From Mycetocola_B reblochoni (GTDB lineage: Bacteria; Actinomycetota; Actinomycetes; Actinomycetales; Microbacteriaceae): a stretch of 64,000 nucleotides of DNA. Below the pieces are notes generated by a model. The model saw only the letters and a list, made by a program, of their open reading frames with translations, searched no databases and was not told where the DNA came from. Location of the stretch: assembly GCF_003667525.1 (NCBI RefSeq), contig NZ_RCUW01000001.1:372001-436000 (forward strand), read 5' to 3'. Within the stretch, counting starts at the first letter, position 1. Every line of letters begins with the position of its first letter. A program made the position numbers and the translations under genes. This document shows positions 33,570-42,321 of this stretch, piece after piece.

Positions 33570-35477
33570 GTGTCCCCCTCCGCCCCGTCCGCCGACGACG
33601 CCGAGTCCCGGCCGTTCCACGTCGACCTGGGCGGGGTCATCGCCCTGCTGAGCCGGCACATCTACTCCACCCCGGCCGTCTATCTGCGCGAACTCCTGCA
33701 GAACGCCGTGGACGCGGGGAGCGCGCGCCGGAGGGCCGACCCGGAGGCCCCCGCCACGGAGGTGCGCATCCGCCCGGCCGACGACGGCGACGAGCTCATC
33801 GTCAGCGACAACGGCGTCGGGCTGAGCGCCGAGGAGGCGGCGGAGCTGCTGGCCACGGTCGGGCGCAGCTCCAAGTCGGGCGAGCTGTACACGCCCGGCG
33901 CGGACGGCTACCTCGGCCGCTTCGGCATCGGCCTGCTCAGCTGCTTCCTCATCGCCGACCGCATCGTCGTGCGCTCACGCTCCGCCCACGGACACCCGCC
34001 GATCGAGTGGACCGGGTCGATCGACGGCAGCTTCCGCATCAGGGAGCTCCCCGAGGACGCGGACGTCCCCGTCGGCACGGAGGTCAGGCTCGTGCCGCGT
34101 CCGCAGGACGCCGCCGTCGCCGTCCGACCCGGGGTCGCCCGGCTCGCGCGCGAGTACGGCCAGTACCTGCCGGTGTCGGTCGGGATCGTCGAGCCGGACG
34201 GCAGCAGGACCCGGATCAACCGCGACCCCGTGTTCGCGCGGGAGGACGCCGGTGACAGGGAGCTCGCCGAGTTCGGCCGCGAGCTCATCGGCCGCGCACC
34301 GCTCGACGTGATCCGGCTGAGCGTGCCGGGGACCGGAACACGGGGCGTCGCCGTGGTGCTCCCCGCCGCCCCTCCCCCCGGCGCACGCCAGGCGAGCACC
34401 GTGTACCTGCGCGGGATGCTGCTCAGCGACCGCGTCGACGAGCTGCTCCCGGAGTGGGCGTTCTTCGTCCGCGTGGTCGTCGACAGCGAGGACCTCACCC
34501 CGACCGCGTCGAGGGAGCAGCTGGTCGGCGGCACCTCGCTGGAGTTCACCCGCGACCAGATCGCCGAGGCGCTGCGCAACTGGATCCTGCTGCAGGCGCG
34601 GACCCGCCCGCACCGGCTCGCCGAGTTCGTCTCGGTGCACCACCTCGCCCTGAAGGCCGTCGCCGTGCACGACGACGAGCTCGCCGCGATCATCATCCCG
34701 CTGCTGAGCGTGTCCACCTCCCAGGGGCAGATGAGCATCGAGCAGCTGCTCGCCGGCACCGACACGGTCCGCTACGCCGCCAGTCTCGACGAGTTCCGCC
34801 AGCTCGCGCCGGTCAGCCAGGCCGACGTGCCCCTCATCAACGCCGGCTTCGTCTACGAGGAGGAGCTGCTGCGCCGGCTGCCGCTGCTGCGCGACGGCGT
34901 CAGCGTGGAGCGCGCCACCGTCGGAGGGGTCGTCGACTCCTTCGACGTCGCCCCGCTGGACGACCGGCCGGTGACGACCGCCCTCGAGGAGAGGGCCGGC
35001 GCGGCCCTGGCCGACGCGGACTGCCGGGTGACGGTGCGGCTGTTCCAGCCGGACGATGTCCCTGCGCTGTACGTCTCCGACCCCGCGGTCATCCGCCGCA
35101 TCAACCGCGGCGCGGCCGGAACCGTCGCCCCTGGACCGTGGAGCGGCGTCATCGGGCGCATCGACGCCCTCGTCGAGGGGGCCGCCGGTCAAGGGACGGC
35201 CGAGTCGAGGGCGCAGCTGTGCCTCAACTGGTCCTCGCCGCTCGTGCGCCGGCTCGCGAAGCTCGGCGACGAGCTCGTGTTCGCCCGGAGCGTGCGCCTG
35301 CTCTACCTGCAGTCGATGCTCGCCGGCCACCGGCCGCTCGGCCGCAGCGACCGCGTCATTCTCAACGAGACCATCGGCGACCTGGTGCAGCTCAGCGTCG
35401 GGGCCGAGGAACTGGACGACACCGCACTGGACCGCCTGGGCCGGGAGGCCGACGGCGAGGAGGACACACCCGCATGA
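33570..35477 (+). CDS. HSP90-family chaperone-like ATPase
   Basis: A 635-residue protein close in length to HtpG (~624) but divergent. The GHKL ATPase domain (~15-215) has YLRELLQNAVDAGSARR with the catalytic Glu and ATP-site Asn, VSDNGVGLSAEEA, VGRSSKSGEL and GYLGRFGIGLLSCF. The middle domain keeps the catalytic-loop Arg in SEDLTPTASREQL (~311). The C-terminal third has little similarity to HtpG. GTG start with AGAAAGG upstream. It overlaps the TPR protein gene by 4 bases (ATGA); the two very likely form one complex. Probably a client-specific paralogue of the actinobacterial HSP90-family type, not the housekeeping HtpG. Confidence 0.85.
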   Translation: MSPSAPSADDAESRPFHVDLGGVIALLSRHIYSTPAVYLRELLQNAVDAGSARRRADPEAPATEVRIRPADDGDELIVSDNGVGLSAEEAAELLATVGRSSKSGELYTPGADGYLGRFGIGLLSCFLIADRIVVRSRSAHGHPPIEWTGSIDGSFRIRELPEDADVPVGTEVRLVPRPQDAAVAVRPGVARLAREYGQYLPVSVGIVEPDGSRTRINRDPVFAREDAGDRELAEFGRELIGRAPLDVIRLSVPGTGTRGVAVVLPAAPPPGARQASTVYLRGMLLSDRVDELLPEWAFFVRVVVDSEDLTPTASREQLVGGTSLEFTRDQIAEALRNWILLQARTRPHRLAEFVSVHHLALKAVAVHDDELAAIIIPLLSVSTSQGQMSIEQLLAGTDTVRYAASLDEFRQLAPVSQADVPLINAGFVYEEELLRRLPLLRDGVSVERATVGGVVDSFDVAPLDDRPVTTALEERAGAALADADCRVTVRLFQPDDVPALYVSDPAVIRRINRGAAGTVAPGPWSGVIGRIDALVEGAAGQGTAESRAQLCLNWSSPLVRRLAKLGDELVFARSVRLLYLQSMLAGHRPLGRSDRVILNETIGDLVQLSVGAEELDDTALDRLGREADGEEDTPA

Positions 35478-38311
35478 GCGAGCACGAGGACAGGATCAGG
35501 GAGCTCTTCGACCGCGCCGACACACTCCCCTACGGCCCCGAGGAGCGGGCTCTGCTGGAGGAGGCGATCGCCGTCGCCGAGGAGGCCGGCGACGAGGAGC
35601 TCGCCTACGAGGCCCGGCTCCGGCTGACCAGCTCGGCGAACATGACCGGCGACACCGAGACGATGATCGCCTCCTTCGGCTGGACGGTCGGCATGCACGA
35701 CCGCGACCCGTCCCGGTTCCCGTCCCGCATCGGCGGCGACGACCTGCTCTTCCAGTACAAGTGGATGGCCTCGAGGCTGATGGCCCACCCCGACTTCCCG
35801 CTCGGCGAGGTCGACGCCGTCCACGCGGACATGGCCGAACGCTACCGCGCGGCGGGGGTCGGCCCCTCCGGCGTGCTGCAGTCCCGGTTCTTCACGGCCA
35901 TCCAGCGCGGCGACCTGGCCGCGGCGGCGCGCCTGCGCGAGGAGCGCGAGCTCGCCCCCGAGGACGAGTACAGCCACTGCGACGCCTGCGTGCGCAACGA
36001 GGACGCGCTGTTCTTCGAGCTCAGCGGCGACCACGACCGGGCGTTGGCCGTGTACGACGAGATCATCGACGGCGGCCTCAGCTGCGGTGCCGAGCCGGAG
36101 ACGAGCGAGTCGGAGGCGCTGCTGCCGTACCTGCGCGCCGGACGGCTCGACGACGCCAGACGCGCGCACCTGCGCTCCTACCGCGCCGTCCGCGGCAGGG
36201 ACGACGCGGACAACGTCGGCGTCATCGCCAACCACCTGGTGTTCTGCGCGGTCACGGGCAACGAGGCGAGGGGACTGGCGATGCTCGAGCGCCACATCGG
36301 CATGCTCGCCGCCGACCCGCTGAACCTCGCGGGCCGACTGCACGCGCTCACCGCCGTCGCCGTGCTGCTCGACGCGGTCGCACGGGCCGGCCACCCGGAC
36401 GCGATCGTCCGCGGCGCGGACACCCCCGAGCTCGAGGCCGTCCTCGGCCACCACGAGGGGCCGTGGACGACGGAGTCGCTGGCCACCGTCGCCTGGCGGC
36501 GGGCCGAGGAGCTCGCCGACGCCTTCGACGCCAGGAACGGCACCGCGGCCCGGCGCCGGGCACTCGACGGGGCGCGGGCGCTCGCGGCGGAGCGCTACGA
36601 CGTGCCCGTGAACAGCGACAGCTTCCAGAGCCGGGTGCACACCGGCGTCGGACCGGCCAGGTCGACCAGGGCCGACTGGCTGCTCGCCGCGCGGGAGGCC
36701 ATGTCCGTCGGCGCCCTCGACGAGGCGACCGCCGCCGCCGCCCGCGCCGAGGCGTTGCCGGAGGACGGCAGCCTCACGGCACTGCTCGGGCTCAGGGTGC
36801 AGATCCTGCTCGCCGACGAGGACGCCGACGCCGAGGCGGTCGAGGAGCTCATCGCGGAGCGCGTCGCCGCGCTGCGGGCCGCCGGCCGGGCGAGCAGGGC
36901 CGACAGCGAGGCCGACCTCGGCGTCCTCCTGTTCGGGCGGGGCACGGCGGAGGACCTCCCCCGTCTCTCCGACGCGCTCGCCGTCGCCATCGACCGTCGG
37001 GCGGACGACGAGACCGTCGTCGACCTGCGCGTCAGCATCGCCGAGCTGGAGCTGCGCGAGGGACGGGTCGGCCCCGAGACGGTCGCCTCCCTGGACGCCG
37101 CGCTCGACCGGGCGGACGGCACGACGGAGCCGCGCGAGACCAGGGCCGTCATCGGCTTCCTCCGCGCGCACGCGCTCATCGCGCTGGAGCGCATCGAGGA
37201 CGCGGTCGAGCAGGTCGACGCGATCCTCGCCGACGTGCACCTGCCGCGCTTCCTCCGGCTCCCCGCCCTGCGGCTGCGGATGCAGCTGCACCTGGCCACC
37301 GGCGACCCGGCCGCGGGCCTGGACGACGCCGAGGAGCTCATGGCCATCACCACGGCGATCGGCCACAGGGATGCGCTCATCGACACCTCCCGCGTCTCGG
37401 CACAGCTGCTGGCCGAGTGCGGCCGACCGGAGGAGGCGGCCGCACGGGTCCAGTTCGCGCTCGCCCAGCTCCCTCCCGGCGAGCACGCCCTCCGCCTGGC
37501 GCTGCTGCTGGACATCGGCAGGTATCAGGAGGGGCTCGGCTCGCACGAGGTCGCGGCGGAGACCCTCGAGGACGCCTACCGGGCGGCTCATGACGCCGCC
37601 GCCGACGCGTCGGTGGTCTCCGAGGTGCTGTGGTGGTGGGGCGAGGCCGCGCTCGGTTCGGGCGAGGCTGGCCTGGCCGCGAACCTCTGGGACGGCGCGA
37701 TCGAGGTGGCGACGACCGGCGACGCCCCCGTGCAGGCGGCGCAGGCGGGCATCAGCCTCGGCCAGCTGCTGTTCCAGATGGGTCAGGAGTCCTCCGTCGA
37801 CGTCCTCACCGCCGCGGCCGACGCCGCCGCGCAGGGCGAGAACGAGCAGCAGCGCCTCGCCGCGCTCCACCGCAGGGCCCAGGCGAAGGCGCGCTTCGGC
37901 GACGCCACCGCCCTCGACGACCTGGCGGAGGTGGCGGCGTTCGCGCGCGACAACGAGGCGGAGTGGCTGATCGCCGACGTCGAGGACTCCCGCGCCAGGG
38001 CGCTCGAGGCGCTCGGCCGCACCGACGAGGCCGTCCCGGTGGCGCTGGCCGCCGCCGACCGCTTCCTCGCCGTGGGCGACGAGGGCGCCTCGGCGATGGC
38101 GGAGCTGTTCGCCGCGCGCGTGCTGGCCGGGCACGACAGGGGCGAGGAGGCGGTGTCCGTGTACCGGTCCGTCGTCGACCACCTGCCGAGGGGGACGGAG
38201 GCCGCGGACGGCGTCGGGCTGGAGTTCGGCGCCCTGCTGGAGCGCCTCGGCCGCACCGACGAGGCCGAGCAGGCACGCCGCGGCGGCCTCGACATCGAGT
38301 CGAGGGACTAG
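35474..38311 (+). CDS. Large TPR-like helical-repeat protein, partner of the HSP90-like ATPase
   Basis: A 945-residue cytoplasmic protein made almost wholly of helix pairs. TPR-like units can be seen, e.g. ALAVYDEIIDGGLSCGAEP, LIALERIEDAVEQVDAILAD, LLAECGRPEEAAARVQFALA, ALEALGRTDEAVPVALAAAD and LLERLGRTDEAEQARRG at the end. A pair of cysteines in HCDACVRNED (~175) is unusual in such a protein. No catalytic domain recognised. TPR domains commonly bind HSP90 proteins, and the ATGA overlap with the HSP90-like gene suggests it is its co-chaperone or scaffold. A gene of this pair type has no function assigned that I know of. Confidence 0.75.
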   Translation: MSEHEDRIRELFDRADTLPYGPEERALLEEAIAVAEEAGDEELAYEARLRLTSSANMTGDTETMIASFGWTVGMHDRDPSRFPSRIGGDDLLFQYKWMASRLMAHPDFPLGEVDAVHADMAERYRAAGVGPSGVLQSRFFTAIQRGDLAAAARLREERELAPEDEYSHCDACVRNEDALFFELSGDHDRALAVYDEIIDGGLSCGAEPETSESEALLPYLRAGRLDDARRAHLRSYRAVRGRDDADNVGVIANHLVFCAVTGNEARGLAMLERHIGMLAADPLNLAGRLHALTAVAVLLDAVARAGHPDAIVRGADTPELEAVLGHHEGPWTTESLATVAWRRAEELADAFDARNGTAARRRALDGARALAAERYDVPVNSDSFQSRVHTGVGPARSTRADWLLAAREAMSVGALDEATAAAARAEALPEDGSLTALLGLRVQILLADEDADAEAVEELIAERVAALRAAGRASRADSEADLGVLLFGRGTAEDLPRLSDALAVAIDRRADDETVVDLRVSIAELELREGRVGPETVASLDAALDRADGTTEPRETRAVIGFLRAHALIALERIEDAVEQVDAILADVHLPRFLRLPALRLRMQLHLATGDPAAGLDDAEELMAITTAIGHRDALIDTSRVSAQLLAECGRPEEAAARVQFALAQLPPGEHALRLALLLDIGRYQEGLGSHEVAAETLEDAYRAAHDAAADASVVSEVLWWWGEAALGSGEAGLAANLWDGAIEVATTGDAPVQAAQAGISLGQLLFQMGQESSVDVLTAAADAAAQGENEQQRLAALHRRAQAKARFGDATALDDLAEVAAFARDNEAEWLIADVEDSRARALEALGRTDEAVPVALAAADRFLAVGDEGASAMAELFAARVLAGHDRGEEAVSVYRSVVDHLPRGTEAADGVGLEFGALLERLGRTDEAEQARRGGLDIESRD

Positions 38312-38331
38312 CCGCTGCTCCCTCGGCCGCG

Positions 38332-38865
38332 TCAGCGGTCGAGGGCGGCGAGGATGGTCGTCACCGCCTCATCGACGGACACGTCCGTGGTGTCGAGGAG
38401 GAGCTCGTCGGTGAACCCGGCCCGATCCAGGATTCCCGCCAGTTCGGGGTGGCGGCGACGGTGCCACTCGAGTTCGGCGGGGTCGCCGGCGTGGCGCCGG
38501 CCGAGCCGGGATCGCACCGTGTCGGGGGAGGCGGTCAGCCGAACGTGCAGCAGCCGCTCCGCCGCGAGAGCCGCCGCATCGCCGCGCAACTGGTCGACAC
38601 TCTCGACGACCGTCGCCACGACGAGAACCTGCGCCCCTTCGCGTCGGACGTTCGTCGCGATCGCCCTCATGTTCTCCCGTGCCAGCCCGGCGCGGAACGG
38701 GTCATGCGCCGGGGCGGGCCAGGCCCGCCGCAGCCAGTCCACATCGATGACCGCACCGGGCACGTCACGCCGTTCCAGTTCCGCGGCGAGCCGTTCAGCC
38801 GTCGTCGTCTTGCCCGTCCCCACGCTTCCGTTGATCAGGACGGTGTCGTACGGGACTCGGGTCAT
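38332..38865 (-). CDS. P-loop nucleotide kinase-like protein (AAA_33 type)
   Basis: A 177-residue single-domain P-loop protein. Walker A is GSVGTGKTTT at residues ~13-22; VIDVDWLRR marks the acceptor-binding strand; a lid region is seen in VRSRLGRRHAGDPAELEWHRRR, as in small-molecule kinases such as adenylyl-sulfate or shikimate-type kinases. The phosphorylated substrate is not known. Convergent with the TPR gene, 20 bp from it, and not obviously functionally linked. Confidence 0.78.
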   Translation of the reverse strand: MTRVPYDTVLINGSVGTGKTTTAERLAAELERRDVPGAVIDVDWLRRAWPAPAHDPFRAGLARENMRAIATNVRREGAQVLVVATVVESVDQLRGDAAALAAERLLHVRLTASPDTVRSRLGRRHAGDPAELEWHRRRHPELAGILDRAGFTDELLLDTTDVSVDEAVTTILAALDR

Positions 38866-38993
38866 CGGTCAACGGTATCGCCTCGGCGGCATCGCGCCGA
38901 GGAGGGGCGCGGCCCTCAACCGTTCCGACGAGAGTGGGGGCGGCGGGTACCCAGTCCGCCGCCCCGGCCGCCGCCGGATCGGCGGGCGGCGAT

Positions 38994-39021
38994 GGTGCGC
39001 GGCCGTGGTCGGCGGCGCACC
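38994..39021 (-). terminator. Stem-loop after the 126-aa gene
   Basis: GGTGCGC (38994-39000) and GCGCACC (39015-39021) form a 7-bp stem with a 14-base loop immediately after the stop of the gene at 39028. Confidence 0.4.
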
Positions 39022-39027
39022 GGGCTT

Positions 39028-39408
39028 TCAGGCCACGACCCCCGACAGCTCGTCCCTCATGCCGCTCCGAGCGCCGGCACCGGAGATCGCCAGCGACGGC
39101 AGGTCGATGACCGGCTCGCGGCTCGGCTGGGCCACGACCACGTCCACCTGCTTGTGCGCGAACATCACGCCGACCGCCTCCTCGACGTCGGCGACGATGT
39201 CGACGGTGAGGCGCGAGATCATCGTCTCGAGTCGCGCGTCGTGCCCGATGACGAAGGTGCCGTTGAGCGCGAGCTCGTGCGGGGGGCCGCTGACCTCGAG
39301 CACGCCGCTGTGCACCTCGGGCGCCGCGGAGTAACGCGCGGCGACGACGGCGGCTCGACGACGGAGGTGGTCGAGCCAGTCGGTCGAGGTGGCGGCCATG
39401 TCGTTCAC
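39028..39408 (-). CDS. Hypothetical protein, divergent from marR
   Basis: A 126-residue soluble protein (or 123 from the Met at position 4). It reads MAATSTDWLDHLRRRAAVVAARY, then beta-rich blocks (GVLEVSGPPHELALNGTFVIG and DIVADVEEAVGVMFAHKQVDVVV). I recognise no family. It is divergent from marR with a 124-bp gap carrying the probable MarR operator, so it may be regulated with it. Confidence 0.6.
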   Translation of the reverse strand: MNDMAATSTDWLDHLRRRAAVVAARYSAAPEVHSGVLEVSGPPHELALNGTFVIGHDARLETMISRLTVDIVADVEEAVGVMFAHKQVDVVVAQPSREPVIDLPSLAISGAGARSGMRDELSGVVA

Positions 39409-39426
39409 CGGGTTCTCCGTTCCAGG

Positions 39427-39489
39427 TCGAACTCGCTGTCGACTCGCGGTACAATCAGGTAGTCAATTGAACTGTTAGACAGACTACCT
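39427..39489 (+). promoter_or_regulatory. marR promoter with adjoining operator
   Basis: TCGAAC (39427-39432), 17 bp, TACAAT (39450-39455) form a reasonable promoter. Directly after it AGGTAGTC (39457-39464) and GACTACCT (39482-39489) are exact inverted arms over 17 bp, with the palindrome TCAATTGA inside at the left edge. The layout suits autorepression by the MarR protein and control of the divergent gene. Confidence 0.6.
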
Positions 39490-39532
39490 ATACACGTCAC
39501 AACGCTGCAAGCCGAGACACCCGGAGGAGCCG

Positions 39533-40105
39533 ATGAGCGAGGACGCCGTGACCGCGACCGCCACCTGGGGGTCGCCCACGACCGTCGCTCAGGAGCCGCC
39601 CGCGACCGCCGCCGCGCAAGACGCCGCGCCCCCGTCGAGCGGGTACTGGTACCGCGACTCCGCCCAGGAGACCGGGCCGGTCGACCTGCTCAACCTGCTC
39701 CGCAAGTACCGCGACGCCGAGCGGCAGATGCGCGCGCGCACCCGCAACGACATGGGCATGGGGGAGACCGACCTCGTCGCTCTCCGCTACCTGCTCCGGG
39801 CGCACGCGGCCGGCCGCGTCGTGCGGCAGCGCGAGCTCGCCGACGTCCTCGAGATCAAGCCCGCCTCGGCGAGCGCCCTCATCGACCGCCTCTGCCGGGA
39901 CGGCTACGCCGAGCGGGTCCCCCACCCCGACGACCGGCGCTCGGTCGCGGTCGTGCCGACGGCCCACAGCGACGCGGAGGTCCGTCAGACCCTCGGGCTG
40001 ATGCACAGGCGGATGCTCGAGGCGGTCGAATCGCTCACCCCCGGGGAGCGGGAGGGCGCGGCCCTCTTCCTCACCGCCCTCATCCGCAGCGTCGACGCCT
40101 CCTGA
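39533..40105 (+). CDS. MarR-family transcriptional regulator
   Basis: A 190-residue regulator. After a ~45-residue polar N-terminal extension rich in Ala/Thr/Pro comes the MarR fold: ETDLVALRYLLRAHAAGRVV, the recognition helix KPASASALIDRLCRDGYAER (~115-135) and the wing HPDDRRSVAVVPT. It precedes, by 58 bp, an FUSC-like membrane protein that may be its target, as MarR proteins often control efflux of aromatic acids. ATG 39533 is preceded by GGAGGAG. Confidence 0.88.
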   Translation: MSEDAVTATATWGSPTTVAQEPPATAAAQDAAPPSSGYWYRDSAQETGPVDLLNLLRKYRDAERQMRARTRNDMGMGETDLVALRYLLRAHAAGRVVRQRELADVLEIKPASASALIDRLCRDGYAERVPHPDDRRSVAVVPTAHSDAEVRQTLGLMHRRMLEAVESLTPGEREGAALFLTALIRSVDAS

Positions 40106-40163
40106 CCGGGGACGGTGCCCGCCGGCGACGACACACCCCCGGAATCACCCCCACACTGGAGGG

Positions 40164-41372
40164 ATGACCACCCCCACGGCCCGGCCGTTCCGACGTGCCA
40201 TCCACCACATAGGCGCGGAACTGACCACGGTGGTCACGCCGCGACGGCTCCTGCACACCGCGAAGACCGCCGTCGCCGCGACCATCGCATGGTTCCTCGG
40301 TCACCTGGTCCCGGGTGAGCTGGGAGAATACGCCTACTACGCACCGCTAGGGACACTGATCGCGATGGTTCCCACCGTCGCCGTCTCCGTCAGGGCGAGC
40401 GTGCAGACGCTCGTCGGCGTGGTCATCGGAGTGCTCGTCGCCTGGGCGCTGCTGCTCACGGGGTCCGGTGGCTGGATCACGGTCCCGCTCGCCGTGGGAA
40501 TCGGCACCCTGATCGCTGGCCTGCCACGTCTGGGCCCCGGCCGGGACTACATCCCCATCGCCGCGCTGTTCGTGGTCGTCATCGGCGCTTCCGATGCCGA
40601 CGCCTTCTCCCTCGGCTACATCAGTCAGATGGCACTCGGAGCGGCGGTCGGTGTCGCCATCAACATGCTCGTCCCCCCACCGCTTGAGACGAAGGAAGCC
40701 GGGGATGCGCTCGCGCTGCTCCGCGAGGACGTCGGCCGTTGCCTGCGACTGTTCGCCGACTCGCTCGACCCCAAGGAGGACATGCACGACGACAGCAGCT
40801 GGACCCGGTTGCTCAATGACGTCGACCGTCGCTCCGCGGCGGCCGTCCGCTCACTGGCCGAGCTGCATGAAAGCCGCAAGGGCAACATCAGAGCACGGAG
40901 GGAGCCGGGTCAGACGACCAGCTCCGACCAGATGCTGCTCAGCCTGCAGCGCATCATCCGCCAGCTGTACGAGTTCGCCGACCTGTTCCTCGAGCGAGAG
41001 GAGACGAACAGTGAGCGGGCCGATGCACCACCGGATGACGAGGCCCTCGCACGCGGATCCGCCTCGGCGCACGCGGACGAGACCGCGAAAACGGCGGACA
41101 CTGCGGGCGGCGACGCCCTCGGCTCGACGACGGTCCGCCGGGCAGTGGCCGAGACCTGCACTGCGGCGGCCGAACTGCTCGAGGGATGGAATCCGGCGAC
41201 GGGACTCGCCCCCGACGGAGCGTTCGACGCAGCACGGGAGGCGCTGCATCGCCTCGAGAAGGTCACGTCTGAGGATGCAGGCCGTTCAACGTTCGATCGT
41301 GAGCAGCTCGCGGTCGTCGTCCACACGACGAGAGCTGTGATCGCCGAGCTCGCCGCCCGGCTCGACCCCTGA
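40164..41372 (+). CDS. FUSC/aromatic-acid-exporter-like membrane protein
   Basis: A 402-residue protein. Residues ~30-175 contain about six hydrophobic helices (TAKTAVAATIAWFLGHLV, LGTLIAMVPTVAVSVRAS, LVGVVIGVLVAWALLL, YIPIAALFVVVIGA, ALGAAVGVAINMLVPPPLE), the half-size FUSC/ArAE arrangement; the remaining ~220 residues form a charged cytoplasmic helical domain. Members are related to fusaric-acid and p-hydroxybenzoate efflux proteins. The marR gene just upstream supports an export role for aromatic acids or similar stressors; the substrate is inferred only. Confidence 0.75.
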   Translation: MTTPTARPFRRAIHHIGAELTTVVTPRRLLHTAKTAVAATIAWFLGHLVPGELGEYAYYAPLGTLIAMVPTVAVSVRASVQTLVGVVIGVLVAWALLLTGSGGWITVPLAVGIGTLIAGLPRLGPGRDYIPIAALFVVVIGASDADAFSLGYISQMALGAAVGVAINMLVPPPLETKEAGDALALLREDVGRCLRLFADSLDPKEDMHDDSSWTRLLNDVDRRSAAAVRSLAELHESRKGNIRARREPGQTTSSDQMLLSLQRIIRQLYEFADLFLEREETNSERADAPPDDEALARGSASAHADETAKTADTAGGDALGSTTVRRAVAETCTAAAELLEGWNPATGLAPDGAFDAAREALHRLEKVTSEDAGRSTFDREQLAVVVHTTRAVIAELAARLDP

Positions 41373-41459
41373 CGCTGCCCCCTAACCCTGGACGCCGGCT
41401 CCTGGCCGTGCCCCGGTCCTCGCCGCGGCATCCGTGAGGACGGGACGAACGGGAACCTC

Positions 41460-42281
41460 TCAGCCGATCCGAGCTGCGGTGTCGGCAGCGCGCGCCTCGC
41501 TCATCGTGACGTGCTCCGCGAACAGCGCCGGCCACGCCATCACGCCGTAGGGGGTCCTGGCGACGACGAGCGTGCTGTCCTCGACCAGTTCGGCGAGGCG
41601 CCTGGCCGTCTTCATCGGGTGGGTGCGGTCCTTCGTCCAGGCCAGGATGAGCGTCGGAACGGTGATGCCGCGGATCTGCGACTTGCGCGGCAGGTCGGTC
41701 GCGGCGGCTCCGCGGAGCACGGTGGGCAGCAGCGGCTCGGGGATCGAGAGCACCGTGTCGGGCGCGAACGCCATGGCGGGAGGGACCGGCGCCGCCCGGT
41801 CGGCGACGCGGAGCGCGGCCGATCCCTGCGCCTCGACGAGCTCGGCGTGCGCGCGGTACACGTCGCGCTGGCCCCTGCGGCGCTTCCACGCCGTCGGGGG
41901 CGTGACCAGGGTGAGACTGGCGAAGCGGGCGGGGTCGGCGACGGCGGCATGCAGCAGCGTCCCCGTCCCCATCGACGGGCCGACGCCGTGGACGCGCTCG
42001 CCCGGGGCGACGTCGTCGAGCAGGGCGAGCAGGTCGCGGGCCAGCGCGTCCCAGCCGTAGTCCGCCTCGCGCGGGGTGCCCGTCGACTGGCCGTGACCCC
42101 TCGCGTCGACGCGGAGCACGCGGTGGCCGCGCAGCGCCCTGCCCATGTCCAGTCCCAGCAGGGCGTCGCGCTCGCGGCTCGAGGTCAGCCCGTGCAGCTG
42201 GACGACCAGGGGGCCGGTGTCACCGTCGATCTCGTAGGAGATGCGGGCGCCGCCGATCGGGAGGGAGGGCATGTCGATCAC
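41460..42281 (-). CDS. Alpha/beta hydrolase
   Basis: A 273-residue alpha/beta-hydrolase-fold protein. The oxyanion motif is QLHGLTSSRE, the early strand RVDARGHGQSTG, and the nucleophile elbow VGPSMGTG (Ser ~104). The late Asp is likely in AWTKDRTHP. The position where the catalytic His normally stands, after the last strand, reads RTPYGVMAWPALFAEHV: only the His of AEHV is available, so activity is uncertain. Esterase, lipase or haloperoxidase-like; encoded alone, divergent from the condensation-domain gene. Confidence 0.78.
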   Translation of the reverse strand: MIDMPSLPIGGARISYEIDGDTGPLVVQLHGLTSSRERDALLGLDMGRALRGHRVLRVDARGHGQSTGTPREADYGWDALARDLLALLDDVAPGERVHGVGPSMGTGTLLHAAVADPARFASLTLVTPPTAWKRRRGQRDVYRAHAELVEAQGSAALRVADRAAPVPPAMAFAPDTVLSIPEPLLPTVLRGAAATDLPRKSQIRGITVPTLILAWTKDRTHPMKTARRLAELVEDSTLVVARTPYGVMAWPALFAEHVTMSEARAADTAARIG

Positions 42282-42321
42282 CGTTCACATTGACGAATCA
42301 TTCGAGACCTAGACTACGGCG

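Noticed and set aside
35303..38182. A 959-codon open frame antisense to the TPR-like gene
   Set aside because: Arg/Gly/Val-rich translation without domains, a shadow caused by very high GC content; the plus-strand gene has helical repeats and is coupled to the HSP90-like gene.
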